In this document: piece after piece, positions 24,401 through 39,400 of the stretch
Layout: each line of letters begins with the position of its first letter
Numbering within the stretch: the first letter of the stretch is position 1
NCBI GenBank assembly: GCA_002633005.1
Contig: NMRA01000102.1
Coordinates: 59,642-111,207 of the forward strand
Reading direction: 5' to 3'
Origin: Phoronis australis
Lineage: Eukaryota > Phoronida > Phoronidae
DNA length: 51,566 bases
The notes under the pieces: generated by a model
Told to the model about the DNA's origin: nothing
The model's input: the letters and a program-made list of their open reading frames with translations, nothing else
Database searches by the model: none
Position numbers and translations under genes: made by a program

Positions 24401-27400
24401 TTGAGATACCCAAGGAGTATCGAGTGGCGACTCCTACTGTCAAGTATGAGAAAAAGAAGAAGCCAGCTGTCCACCCCAAGATGGCAAGCGTTGATGAAAA
24501 CAACGCCCTCACCAACTGGCAGGAGAAAATGCTGGACAGGAAACGACAGCAGGGCTACATCTCTAGTAAGTGAATGTTGATGTGATTGGCCATGTTGCCT
24601 ATGATTGAGGGAATATTGGATTATAGTTAACAAACTCACCTTTTTGTCTTGTGGACTATATATATGACGTATACAGATTCTTTCCATGAAAGTCTCTGGA
24701 TATTGGTATTAGCTTCTTACTCACTACCCATAATACGGAGTTAGCCAATACTTCCTTAGACTGGTTTATACCTGTTTCAAGCAATCTTTCTACTGCTGTC
24801 ATGTAGTAAAAATGTTGAGAACAAGTTGTTGGAGTTATCAGCCCATTTAGTTATTCAGCCCAGATTGTCTTGCAACCATCTGATTTAAACAAATTAGCAG
24901 TTGGATTTTTTGTATTTGTTTTGCCTCTTTGTTGTGCACGAGAAGGAAATCGCTCTTAAAGGTCTGGATGTTAGAATCCACTTGTATTGGCCGAAACTGA
25001 TTTGTTGAGTTGGATTCAGGAATCTGTTTTCAAGAAAGTGACTTAGGACACAAGACAAGATTTAGTGTTACGCTTCCACTTCACAATTGCTGAAAAATGC
25101 TTAGCCAAGTAACTCCTTGCTTAGCCAAGTAACTCCTTGCTTAGCCAAGTAACTCCTTGCCTAGCCAAGTAACTCCTTGCTTAGCCAAGTAACTCCTTGC
25201 TTAGCCAAGTAACTCCTTGCTTAGCCAAGTAACTCCTTGCTTAGCCAAGTAACTCCTTGCTTAGCCAAGTAACTCCTTGCTTAGCCAAGTAACTCCTTGT
25301 CCGTCAGTGTCTTGAAATAATTTATAGAAATTATCCCAGTAACTAGTATCTAGGTGTAAGTTCTCAGAGACTGCACCTTTTACTCAAGTGAGGTTTAATT
25401 GTTTTATATAAATAATTGTGTGGAGCCTCAGACCAAATGTCTGACTGAAATGTTAGGACTTCTGGAGTATTTCATATGACTTGTTATACTGTACAGAAGA
25501 CCAAATGCAGTGTAGACCCTTCCAGGTAACATGAGCAAAAATCATCAACACCAGTCGTACTGTTTCAGATTTACTCCAGAAGCCCGACAACCAACTGGTG
25601 ATGAACCAAGCGGACACTTTCCGCAAAACGCAGGAGGACCGCTACTTATTGGACAGAACCATACCATTTGTTGACTATGGAAAAGGCTGTAAGTAGTTTT
25701 GAAAGTAACAATTGATTGTAGCCAACAGTTTCCTATCAACAGAAATACACCCTGGAAATTAGCCATGAGTAAACATAGATGACTAATTAAACATAAAAAT
25801 CTGGGACAAATGTGAACATCACCAGCCACATGGGTGTATATATGCCATTGGTAACAACTTATTCCTTACTCAGGTGGAAAGCAATTTCTTTGGAAAGAAC
25901 TGACAGTTTGTTAGTGTTCAAGATCACCCTTAGCTCGTAAAAAAACCTGCTGTTACAAGCTACTTTTTTGAGTTATCTCAAGCAGCAATAAACTGTTGGT
26001 TCCTTGTACATTAAAATAAATTTTTAAGCTACCCCTAATGGACATGGGCAAGTGCTCTAGTACAAAGGACAAGTTTACTGCTCCTTTAAGTCAAAGAAAA
26101 ATATTACAAATTATCATTAATGCATGAAGCCTCGGAAGTAGTCCTCAAATTTTTCATTAGCTGTTGACATCTGTACAAGGCTGTGGTAAAGTGCGGTTAA
26201 GTTTTGTCACAAGATTTGTACTTTGTTTGTTACAGATCGGGTTGGAAGTGAATTCTGGAAGCAGGCTGAACCTATTGGAAATGAGTTGACAGGGCTTCAG
26301 TGAGTGTATGATTAAGCTGACCATTCTCAGTTGTTGGTGTTGCGTGATTTCGTTAATTCTTCACATATCCCGTGCAAAAATAGCTACCAAAAATGGTTGC
26401 CACTTCAAACTTCCAAATCGGTTTCTTGATGACATTTACTCAGTGCAAAGTAAGGTAAAGTATTCTACAATTTTCATAGTCTTTATCTTTGTTGATCTGT
26501 TTGAAAAAATAATTTGTCGTAGTGCTTAATAGTTGAAGAATTTCCATGGTATTCAGGGAAGACATGAGTGGGCAGACCAAAAGTAAGACCTTAGAAATAT
26601 CCAGAGTCATAATGAGTGGGTAAACCAAAAGTAAGACCCTAGAATTACCTAGAGTCCTAATGAGTGGGCAGACCAAAAGTAAGACACTATAACTACCCAG
26701 GGTCATAATGAGTGCCCAGACCAAAAGTAAGACCTCAGAAATATCCCGAGTCGTAATGAGTCAGGCCCATACCAAAAGTAAGACCCTAGAACTTCCCACA
26801 GTCATAATCAGGGGCAGATGAAAAGTAAGACACTTGAACTACCCAGGGTCACAAAGAGTGCACAGAGCAAAAGTAAGACCCTAGAACTACCCAGGATCAT
26901 AATGAGTGGGCAGACCAAAGGTAAGACCCTAGAGTTACACTGGGTCATAATGAGTGGGCAGACCAAAACTAAGACCGTAGAATTATTCAGAGTCATAAAT
27001 GTTCAGACCAAAAGTGTGTTGAGAATTGTGTATAATTTGCATTAAAATTTATTATTATTGTAGCAGTGTTACTAATTTGGGCAGTTATGTAAACTGTTAA
27101 TTAATCCTTTAAAATGCCCTATTAGGTGTTTAAAAACCTATTTTTCAGTATGTCTCTGAACCAGACCGATAGGGGTTACCCACCTGCCATCCTACATGTT
27201 GGGGTGCCGTCCTACATCAAAGAGGAGAAGGGCTCTCTGTTCTCCCAGTCAAGTAGTGTCAACTACCCCTGGCACAAGTCTCGCTTCTTGGCAGAACGTC
27301 GCAAGCAACTACAGAATGTGATGAATGAACTTGACCCTCATCAGCCAGTGAGTACATGTGACCTATTTTTGTTTATTAAATATCCGTTGCTATGGACAAT

Positions 27401-30400
27401 CTCTTTGTGAGAATATTTTGCCTGTTCCTAGTCTAGCACTTCCAGCTCTGCCATTGTTAATGTGTGTAGAAATTTAGTTCCATTGTTGTTTTGCATTGTT
27501 TGTGTTGTAGAATATCATTAGATGTCCATCGTAATTTTAGTAATGTTCATGGGCACAGAAAATATTCAAATTGTGGGAAATTTAACCTGACAGTGTTTAA
27601 AATGTTTGCTTTGTTATTGACAGGAAATAGATGACCTTCAAGTGATTGGCTCCAGTCAGCCTTACCAGGCAGGCAAAGTGGATGAGCCTGATGTAGATGC
27701 TGATATTCTAAGGCCTGTAACTACGTCTTCTAGACCTGAAGAGTAAGCTGTCTGCTGTAATTTAATTTGTAGTCAGCTTTCAAATATTTTTTTCAATTTG
27801 TGCTTTCAGGTGAAACCTAATTTAACACATGATTTGACATTACAAGTAAAACACATGATTTGTCATTACAAGTAACACTAAATATAATTGGACAAGATTC
27901 AAGGTTACCCAGAATTCTCTATCATGAGTATTGAGTGCAATAATCGCCCTCACAAGGGCTGAGTGCCCGTGAATTCAGAGCTGTTGGATTGATGAATCCT
28001 GATCTGTATTAAAAAATTTGTTCTTTTATTTTCGGCTTGTACTCTTGGTATTTGCACGTCCACCTGCTATCCACAACCTCAGTATCAGCTGAATGCTTTC
28101 AGTAGAAGGGTACACCTTCAGGGTTTCTGAAAATCACTGGGTTATCAAATTTGCCATGTGACTGTTTCAGCGACCCCCTGGCCAACTACCCTGATGTTTA
28201 CCCTGCCCCTGTGTTTGGCCCATCCCTCCAGTTTGCTGGTCAGTCGGCACGCTGGACGGGAGATGACTATTCTTTCAAGAGTGAGGTCGGCATCGAAGCT
28301 CGCGTCACTTTTGAAGCATTTGCGGGTGAGCGCATAACATCCTTCCTGGAAGTGAAAAACGATGGCACAACATCAATGTACTACAGCTGGAAGAAGTTAC
28401 CTAAGTCAAACCCATTCAATATGGTGAATGCTAAAGTGCAAAGGTTCTACTTCAATACCAGTAGTGGTAAGTTCCTCCACTCATGTTACAGGTTAGTTAT
28501 GTCATGCGGGTGAAACATTTTGCCTTTAGTGCTTGACTTACAATAATTATTGGTTTCTGCGGCATTCATGGTTATGGTGTACAGCTACAAAATAGTGTTG
28601 CTTTATTTGAGAAGCAATCATATTGTCAAAATTTTATTATTTAGAAAATAAAGCTGGCTGTTACGTTCCTTTGTAGTCAATGCATTGTCCTGTTTCTGAT
28701 TGTACCTGTATAGGTGTTATTCTCCCTGGTGACACCACGAAGTTCCCGTTTGTGTTCAAGTCGCCCAATGCTGGCGTTTTTAGTGAACAGTGGCAGTTTG
28801 AGACCCGACCTGTGGTCTGTGGTGGCGCCGCCCTAGTGGTGACCCTTAGAGGTGTGGCCCTGCAGGAAGACAAGTACAGGAGGCAGAGAACGGAGCTAGA
28901 GGTTAGTGTAAATACCAGGTCTGGCTTCTCTGCGGTACATTCATTTGACTATTCATTTTGTTGAACACTTTAGTTCAAAAGCATGTGGTCAAGTGTAACA
29001 GTTAAACTATGCAGAAGAATTGCATAACTGTTCAAGTGATACCTATTTATTGATGATGATATTATCATTACTGGCGATGTGGTGCTCACTTATTGATGAT
29101 GATAATATCGTTACTGGCGATGTGGTGCTCACTTACTGATGATGATAATATCATTACTGGCGATGTGGTGCTCACTTACTGATGATGATAATATCATTAC
29201 TGGCGATGTGGTGCTCACTTACTGATGATGATAATATCATTACTGGTGATGTGGTGCTCATTTATTGATGATGCCCGTCCCATTTCTAATGAAATCATGT
29301 GAAAGAGACAAATCATTGGTTGAGTAGGGAGTGTTATCATCAATGTAGACATTAGACTAAACTCAGTCAATGTTGTTCTTTTGATGTCATAACACAATGT
29401 TTCTTGGCAGGTTTTTTATTTAGTGACAATTTTTGTGAAGTTTTAAATCAGCTTTTAAAAATTCTTTGGACCAAGTTGACATCAGATTTATGATTCAATG
29501 GTCGTTTGTAGTAGCAGAAATTTGGTTGTGTAGAGTTTTTCATAACATCTTTTGTCAACAGGAGGAATTGGCTCATCGTCAGACAACGCGTTTGATTGAA
29601 CAGATCATGAATGATGTCATAGATGGTATAAAAACGCCCGATCGAGTGAGCTCCCCTGTGGATACGTATATCACCGAAGAAGAGATATTCAACAAGAGAA
29701 ATCCTGGGGTAGGACTTTACTATCATAAATTGTGCTTTTAATTGGTTTGACAAACAGCCTGAGTATCCACATTTAATTATATTTTGCTGTGAAAGGTTTT
29801 TCTTCAGTTGTACTGTGTGTGCTGCGTACATCATTATGTTTATTAACTATATCGTTAATATATCCAAAGTGCCAATTTGACCCAAATGATTGTAATTTCT
29901 CCAGGTTTTGATATTAAAACTTTGCAAATAAAAGAAAAATCTATTATCTTGAATCAGTGTGTAGCATTTCTTTAATTTCATGACTCAGTTTACACAGGTT
30001 ATGTACATTTTTGTAAGTGGACCACGGGTCTTTGTTTTATAGAGCAATAGGAAGAGATAAAATACCAACTTCATATGCTTGCTACAGTTTGTTTGAGAAT
30101 TTCTGTCCTGATAAGATTTTATACATGCACACGTCTTTTGGAGTTTTTGGCACCACTGGCTATTCCAAATGATGAGAAGTTGTCCAGTAACTTGTAGTCT
30201 TCTTAATGTGCCAGGCCGTGGTATTAGATTCCTTTCATGCAAGCTGTGTTGAAATGAATTACTGCTACACAGGACATGACATGGAACATTGAATTGTTAA
30301 TTATTTTTTTCTTATCTCTTTGTATTGTCTTAACACCAACCTGTTTGTAAATTGCATCACCGCTTATTTTTGCAGATGCACTATGACAGTGAATTAGTGA

Positions 30401-33400
30401 GGTCACTTCAAGGCCTCCATGAAGAAATGTACAAGAAACCAGAGGAGGAGGAAGTGGTTGCCGATGGAGAAGAGAATATGGTTACACCTCCTGCTATCCC
30501 TGAGTGGGATCACTCATTGAATAGTTTGAAACTTGTGAGTATCATGCCTACACATGGTTAGACATTAGACTGTGCAATATCTAGGTTTTTATGCGCACAT
30601 TTGTTTAGAGTACCCACCATTGTTCACAAAAAGTACAGAGAGCTGTCTTCATTTTGACTAGGATCTGAGCTCCATCGTCTGTAAGTTGTGGTACTTGAAC
30701 TACAAATGGCTGTTAATGACGGAGGTCAGATGTAGATATTTGTGTACATATAACTCTTGCAGAGCAGTAACCCAAATCATTAAGTTTTCAGTTTGAACAA
30801 CAGTGAATGTCTTTGTGTTTTAGTTATTTTGTAAAAATGTTTTTATGTATATGGCACATTTTCTAATCCTCAGTCCATTTTGGATCTAAATGAAGATGAC
30901 CCACGAAAGGAAGACCTCCTCCAGAGACTCAATCTCATTGTGATATCGCTCTCCTTTCCACCATTCTCACCCATACAGCAGCGCTTGTACACTGTGGGGT
31001 AAGTGGTTTTACAATGACTAAGTCAACCCCCATTTTAAATGTCCACTCTTTAATAAGGGGATTGTCAACATTTTTGTTGTGTTTTCACAAAAACTGCATT
31101 TCTAAATCCTTGTTCTTTTGGAGAAAAGTTCCAATATTATTTACTTTTCTGCGGTTCTTAATAAATACGCATGAAATAACAGGGAAATTAGCTTAGTTCG
31201 AACAAAAATTATTTTTCACATCTTGTTTAATCGTGACTTCACTAATTGTATGCAGCCTATGTTTGTCACCATCTGAGTTGTGTTGACTGCATGAACAATT
31301 AGGATGCGGGTAACATATTGTTGGGCTGGCTATGTCACATCACTATGCATAATTAATGCAGACTAGTGCTGGATCTATGAACAGGTGTTCAACTGGTTTA
31401 ATCCCCCCTCAGGGGAGACAACCAAAACAATAATCTACCTGCACAAAACATTGTTGCCAGCATGACTGACTCCTTCACAAAATCATAGATCTATCAGTCA
31501 CTGAGGGAAACAGTCATCAAAGCTAAAATATATGTCTTTGGCAGGTAATTGTATTTTTAGTAAAGACATCTTTAATATTCATTTTTCTCTTTCATGGCTA
31601 AGCACTGGATACATGATGTGAATGAAAAATTATTTACATCAATTAGACCAGTTGTATTAGGTGTCGGTAACATGTGCAGGAGTGTACACTGTGACTTGGT
31701 ATATTAGGAGGTGTGGGTAACATGTACATGAGTGTACACTGTGACTTGGTATATTAGGAGGTGTACGTAACATGTACATGAGTGTACACTGTGACTTGGT
31801 ATATTAGGAGGTGTACGTAACATGTACATGAGTGTACACTGTGACTTGGTATATTAGGAGGTGTACGTAACATGTACATGAGTGTACACTCTACTTGCTA
31901 TATTAGGAGGTGTACGTAACATGTACATGAGTGTACACTGTGACTTAGTATATTAGGAGATGTGGGTGAATGAGGCATATGAAATGGAATGATTCGTTGT
32001 AAAAAAGTGTAATGTGTAAAAAAATTATTAGAAGCATTACGTTTGCTTTATTTCCACACTTGGCAGTTTTTGTATAACCATGCTCACAGTATGAAATTGA
32101 AAGATGTTGATGCTATTTAGCCTGCTCATAGTACGCTACCTGTTCATTGTCCTGCAGATACCAGCAGTTGTCTGATGTGATAGAGCACATTGTCAATACC
32201 TCGTCAGTGTTACGACAGATTCTTGGATTACCAGAAAAAGAACTAGAAGAGGATGAAGGTCTCCGTAAGTATTATGTTCTTGACATTTATTATTCATAAT
32301 TAGACCATTTTTTACATTAACCTTAATTTTATATCCTAGGTTAGTCGTATCTATATCCATAATTGTTTTACTGACATACTCCTTGTTGTATGAGACTAAT
32401 AATTCTTACTTATACTCATTGCTGTGTTCATTTTGTTTTCGTTGAAGCCCGTGTTACTCCCATTTTGTCACCCCATTTTGTCCTCAAGGACTCAAACTTT
32501 TTGTTCAGAATTTCTGGCTGCTGTCCAACTTGTGCAAATCATTGTGCTAACAAATCGAAACTGTCAACATGTGTATTAATTTTGCTATTGAGAACTGATT
32601 TGTGGATTCTTTGTCTACCATTTATTTCAACGTCAGGATGGAATATTGCAATGTTTAATTCAAAACATTTGCAGTTTGACACATGCCAGTGTTGATACTA
32701 GATCAAAAAGTTCTATTTTTTACTAACAGAGTTGTTTTGTTTTCTAGTTACGAGGAGTGAATCTGTCACTTCGGCCGATCTGGGTAGTGTTTTTTTTGTT
32801 TCTCCGTCTTAAAAACCCGTAGCCTCTTGCACACAAACACACACGCACACACCGTGACACACACACACACACACACGCACACACACCTGCAAGTCTATGC
32901 ACTCCTCTGTATTTAACTGTCATTCCTTTGTGTTGGAGAAGCCAGCCTGGCAGATTTGATCCTTCACAATCAGATGCTCGCACAGTTTGCTTTCATGGCT
33001 TTAAAGCCTGACTGACCTTTGACCTCCCTGCTTGCCCCCCCCCCCCTCCCCCCTGCTGTCTTTGTACATGACCACAGTGCCACCTCTTCAGTCGTCACCC
33101 ACTATACCTGTAGCATCGAACTTGTTCTTCATGAAAGTCACTAGTCGCTTTATAGTCCCTGCTTGTTTGAATGCTTTTCATTGCCTGTGTTGTTAGGACC
33201 ACAATATAGGCCTGGTTACAAAGCCCTACACTATACAATTGTAAGAAGGCACAATACCTAGGTTGATTATTGTTTTATAATTAAAATTGTGGCTGATTGT
33301 CTTCACATTGTCTCACGTCAGTCATGTTACTTTAGCTGCTATCAGTGAGGAGACATTTTCTAGTATTGTCGAAGTGACTCGAGCTATCAAACGGGTTGAT

Positions 33401-36400
33401 GGTTCTAGTAAGTATAAATAGTGTGTGTTATATTCAGTTAGTGAAGCAGTTAGTTTCAATATATGTTTTTGGTGTGACTGTGCTGGTTCTTTAGTTCCTA
33501 CTCAGTCACGGACCCTTTTATGTCTCACAACAAGTAGAATTAGATTTATTGACATTTTGTTATCAGCTGGCTAATCAATAAGCCTTAGTGAATCGGGCTC
33601 CTTAGAAATTGTGTGGTGTATTTTGTAATCTCTACTGTTGTCAGATGTGTAATTTGACATTATTTTTAGACCTGTATCATGGAAAGATGATAAAAATATG
33701 AAATGGATCCTTTGCTTTTGCAGGGATTGTACCTTTTCTCAGTCATGTAAAACTACAGTAGTTCCACTGTCAGTCATGTAAAACTACACACACATTCAAT
33801 TCTTGTCTTATTAGAGTAGTTCCAAAGTCAGTCAGTTATAAGACTACTTCCAGTCACACACTGCAGTATTATGCAAATATACTGCAAATATACACACAGT
33901 TAAATTTATTAGTTAATATTTTACACAAGGTCAACTGTAGACGTGTACATTAATTTTTGTACTGACACAAATACAAATGAGGACTGTATGATTACACTCA
34001 TACACACAGAAGTAAACCACATTATTCAGAATATCTCATGTTTGCATGCATTCACGCTGTCAAAGGTTTTGTAGAAACTAAAGACTTTTTCAATGACTTC
34101 ACAGTTTTTTTTTGCCGGACAGCTCATGAATTGTGACTATGTTTATCACTCTCCACCAATTACCTTGTAGTGTTTGTATGGGTAGTTTAATTTGTCGCAT
34201 GATTATAAATCACCTATAAGTTGTTCAGTTATCTTTAAAGGTAAGTTTGGTCATTGGTTTCTTTTTTAGTTTTTTATTTGCCGCTTGAGTGATGTGTTAT
34301 GTGGTATATAAACACACAACTTTTTGTGCGATGGTATTAAGTCCTTTGAAAAGTTTTGTGCCACATTCTGTCCCTTGTATTTTAGCTGTGATCTTATTAG
34401 TTTTATGTTTCTCAGATTTTACAGATAGCTTGGAATCGTTAGTGGATGGTATGTTAAACATGTTCTCATTAAAACTCATTGATTGAATACCATATATTTC
34501 TGAGTGCGCCAAAAACTTTTAAAGTTCCTGAAAAGCACTTTTTTGTTCCAGGTTTGAAAATGATCACGTAACGTAGTTCCTGAATACCACTATTTGCCTG
34601 GGCTGAATCAACCATGTTTTTGTGCCTCAAACTTGAGTTATACTCAGTGTACATGAATCAGGTTTTGGTGGTCTGAAATCGTTATGAAGTCTTGAGCCCG
34701 TACAATTTGATCTGTCCCAACCCCCCAACGAGGGGCCCCTGCAGCCTAATGTTTGTGTAACAGGAGCCTAAGCTGTTGTGGCACTACTTACCTGTCACTG
34801 TTGCTGGCTGTAGTGGCACTACTTACCTGTCACCATTGCTGGTTATTTCATGTAGAAGAACATGGTATTGAGTATGGTATCAGTGAACTTGTAGTTTTGT
34901 TAACTATAGGTGATTATAGCAAGCAAGTTTGGCATATTTATTATATTTTAAGGAAGTGTTGAGTCACTACTAAAAGGATGTGGCAAGGAAAGTAACAATA
35001 AAAGGCTGACAATCAGTTTGGTTGGTAACTAAGTGTTGGAAATGACGACAGAGTTCCTAAAACACTGGAGTCAGTGCCCGATGAGCCAGTCACTCATCTC
35101 GTGCTTACCGTTTTTTGCTTTCTTTTTACGTTTTGTGTTTTGTGTTTTATGTTTTGTTTCCATTAATTTTCATGGATAAAAAACATTTTAAATGAGCAAA
35201 AGTCAAACAGAATTTTTATCAGTCCAATGAAACCTAATCTGTGTACCTACATGAGTAGAAGTTTGCAGGAGTAAAAGTTTACCCAACATAAAAAGTTCCA
35301 AACTAGACAGTCATGTAGCCTCTCTTCTAGTTATTCAGTTGTAGACGAGATCTTCATTTTCCTCAGTTCAAGCAACTTCACGCACTAACAGGAAAAAGTA
35401 GAGTATAGATTTATGGAAAGTTCAGCAAGGGCAATGTCCTTCTCCTGTTGTGTATTGCACTGTGTGGCTATATCTTGGTAACTGTCAGAATACATTACTG
35501 GCTTTACTTGCCAATCAGAAGCATGAACTTAGGAATGATTAGATGATGATATACCATGTGCTAGTCAAGGTTGTTTAACCTGTCACATAGTCACTGGATT
35601 TGTGTTCAGATTTGAGTTTAACGGTGTAAATTAGCGATTTTTATAAAAATGTAATGTCAAATGTTTTTGATATATTTCTAACTATGTGACACTACGTGGT
35701 TAAATGACACTGACTCTATTTAAAGTGGTTTGCATAATGCAAAATATCTTAGCATCCAATAGTAGACACAAGGCCCTTTCATACTGACTTAACTCTGGTC
35801 TGAGCAGAGTGTCGACATAAACTGCGAAGATAACTTAACTGTTCATACCGGACATTGAAGTAAACAGCAGGTGATGCTGCTGTCATCGAAATAATTGCAA
35901 GGTGGCGCCTCAGGCTGAGATTTGGGAACATTTACATGTGCTAATGCAACAGGGGGCGTTGAGTAGTGAAGCAACCTTATAGAGAAGTCTCCAAGAGTTA
36001 GCTTTATAATTTGTTTAAAATTGTACAAATGGTGAAAAATACTGGGCTGAGATTCATTATTGAAGCTACGGAATACACAGAAACTAACAAAGTCAGTTTT
36101 GGAGAGTCTGTCCTATGGTTATACTACGTCTGGATTTTATAAAGGAATGACTTGGGCAAACTGATTCCGACCTCTGACTACCTGCTTACCTGCTTACTCT
36201 GGGTCACCCACTGCCATGTGTTTTGTGGTGGCACATCAATAGCACCAACACCACCATGTTTTAAGTTTGAAAGGACTGTTGTCAACACTTGAATACTAAA
36301 TAGACCACGCTATAGAGATTTAAAAATATGAAAATGGATGCAAAACAAATGGAAGAACTCCTAGCGAGAATGGAGGAAAAAAATGATCAAGTGTGTTCAG

Positions 36401-39400
36401 CAAATAATTAAACAAGAAATGCTGGAGCTCAACACAGAATTGGCAAATATCAAAAAAGAAAATGAAGTGCTCAATGAAGAGATTAATAAACTAGAACAGC
36501 ATTCACGAAGAAACAGCATAAGAATATATGGAGTGAAAGAAGAAGACAGAGAGAACAGCGTGGAAGTGGTTACAGGCTTTGTAGAGAAATCATTGAACAC
36601 CAAGATTGAGCCATCGCTGAATGACAGAGTCCACAGAGTCCACCCTATCGGAAGACCCCCACCTAGAACCACAAGAATGTCATCCAACCTTAAGCCAAGG
36701 CCAATAATGAAATTTATATCATACCAAACTGAAACAGAGGGTCATGGAAAAGAAAAGAAATCTCAAAGGCACCAGTCACTTCATATTGGATGACCTAACT
36801 TGATACAACTACTAACTTCTTAAGACCGCTTACAATGAATGACCTAACTTGATACAACTACCAACTTCTTAAGACAACTTACAATGAATGACCTAACTTG
36901 ATACAACTACCAACTTCTTAAGACAGTTTACAATGAATGACCTAACTTGATACAACTACCAACTTCTTAAGACCGCTTACAATGAATGACCTAACTTGAT
37001 ACAACTACCAACTTCTTAAGACGGTTTACAATGAATGACCTAACTTGATAAAACTATCAACTTCTTAAGACGGTTTACAATGAATGACCTAACTTGATAC
37101 AACTACTAACTTCTTAAGATGGTTTACAATGAATGACCTAACTTGATAAAACTATCAACTTCTTAAGACGGCTTACAATGAATGACCTAACTTGATACAA
37201 CTACCAACTTCTTAAGACCGCTTACAATGAATGACCTAATTTGATACAACTACCAACTTCTTAAGACCGCTTACAATGAATGACCTAACTTGATGCAATT
37301 ACTAACTTCTTAAGACCGCTTACAATGAATGAACTAACTTGATACAATTACCAACTTCTTAAAACCGCTTACAATGAATGACCTAACTTGATACAACTAC
37401 CAACTTCTTAAGACAGCTTACAATGAATGACCTAACTTGATACAACTACCAACTTCTTAAGACAGTTTACAATGAATGACCTAACTTGATACAACTACCA
37501 ACTTCTTAAGACGGTTTACAATGAATGACCTAACTTGATACAACTACTAACTTCTTAAGACGGTTTACAATGAATGACCTAACTTGATACAACTACTAAC
37601 TTCTTAAGACGGTTTACAATGAATGACCTAACTTGATACAACTACCAACTTCTTAAGACGGCTTACAATGACAGCAGAGTTAAATCCACTTAGTCCAAAG
37701 ATGGGCGAATTTTCATACAGTTGAACAGTGGTGCAACGAAAGTTATCATGCATGAGTCTGATATTTGATGTCAGACATACACAATGGTTGACGACTTTTG
37801 AACTTCTATCCGATTGAAGAACGAAGACGGACATGAAATTCAGGGACACTTTCAGTTTAGTTTTGTGTTGTAGTCATATTGTATGAATGTGTGAGTGCAT
37901 ATGTCAATTACTAGTATACATGAATTGTTATAATTAGTTTTGGAAATGTCATGTTATTTTACTTCAGCTTGTCTGTCAAGTAGATAACGGTTTATTGTTA
38001 GATAATGGTTAAATTAAACTGTATTACCTTAAATTGCAGGGGGTTGAACAATGAAACAAAGAGACATCATCTTTTTGACTTATTTAAAAAACAAAAGATT
38101 GATGTAGCCTTCTTACAGGAAACCTATAGTTTGGAAGTGTCTTTATCTAAATGGTGTTAGAATGGGATGGTTACATTTTTGCTTCTCATGGTTCCCAACA
38201 TAGTAGGGGAGTTGCTATCCTCTGCTCCAGAACCATAGATTTTAAATTTATTGGCCAAGATGCAGATGGCAGATATGTGTGTGTGGAGGTCATTTTAGAC
38301 ATTACCACTTGTATTTTTTAAATATTTACTGCCCAAACAAAAATGCTTCTCAACTATCATTTCTAGATAAAATAGATTCTGTTTTATCTGAATATGGAAA
38401 TAGTAATAATATCTTCTGTGCAGGAGATTATAACTGTCCCTCAGTGGAAATAGACAAACAGGGGCTGAGGGACGTAAGCTGTAAGCAAGTTGTTATAGAC
38501 CGTATAAATAATTTATCTGAAAAGTATACGTAATCTTTTTGATATTTGGAGTTATCAACATCCTGGTAAGAAACAATTTACATGGCATAATAAGTATTTT
38601 AAGTCCCTAAGTAGAATTGATTACTGACTTTGTTCCAAGTTTTTAAAGACCATATTAGAAGTAGTTTTCTTAACGATTTTATATATTCTGATCATGCTGC
38701 TGTTAAAATCACAATTACAGTCAATGAGATTTTTGTTAGAGGGCCTGGTTTTTGGAAACTTAATAACAGTCTTTTAGAAAATGATGTCTATGTTAAGAAG
38801 TTGAAAGAAGGTATTACAAAACTTGTTAAGGAATATGCAGGGAAATGGTAAAAATGAAAATCAGAGAGTACACCATACTTTTTTCAAACAAAAAAGGACA
38901 ACTGATAATAGAGAGGAGGAACTCATTAATTTGGTAAATAATTTTTCTGTTGAATTAGAAAAGGATAACTCATATAATGAAGCCATGGAAGGCTTGGACA
39001 GAGCCAGAGTAGAATTACAATTATTACAGAACCAAAAAGTAAAAGGAGAGATGGTCAGAAGTAAAGCTCAATGGATGGAAAATGGAAAAGGCAGCTCCAA
39101 ATATTTTAGCAACTTGGAAAAAAGAAACTACCAGAAAAGGTGTATTACTGAGCTTAGAAATAATAAAGGGCAATTAATTAGAAGTCAGGGCTTAGTAAGG
39201 AAGGAAATACATAATTATTTCTCCAAGTTATACAGCAGTGATAATAGCAACTTAGAAACAAATTTAAATATTCTCACTATGTTTGAATTGCCCGACACTC
39301 TATCAGTCGATGATGCTGAATTTCTGGATAAGGATTTTACCTAAGCTGAATTTTATGAAGCTTTAAAAAATACTAAAAACAACAAATTGCCAGGAACGGA

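Noticed and set aside
24226-24687. 153-codon minus-strand frame
   Set aside because: It is the antisense of a MYCBPAP exon and its flanks, with no independent support.
34229-34240. Possible 12-nt microexon (GTTGTTCAG acceptor, GTAAGT donor)
   Set aside because: Its phase would fit, but 12 nt with no supporting conservation is too little to call.
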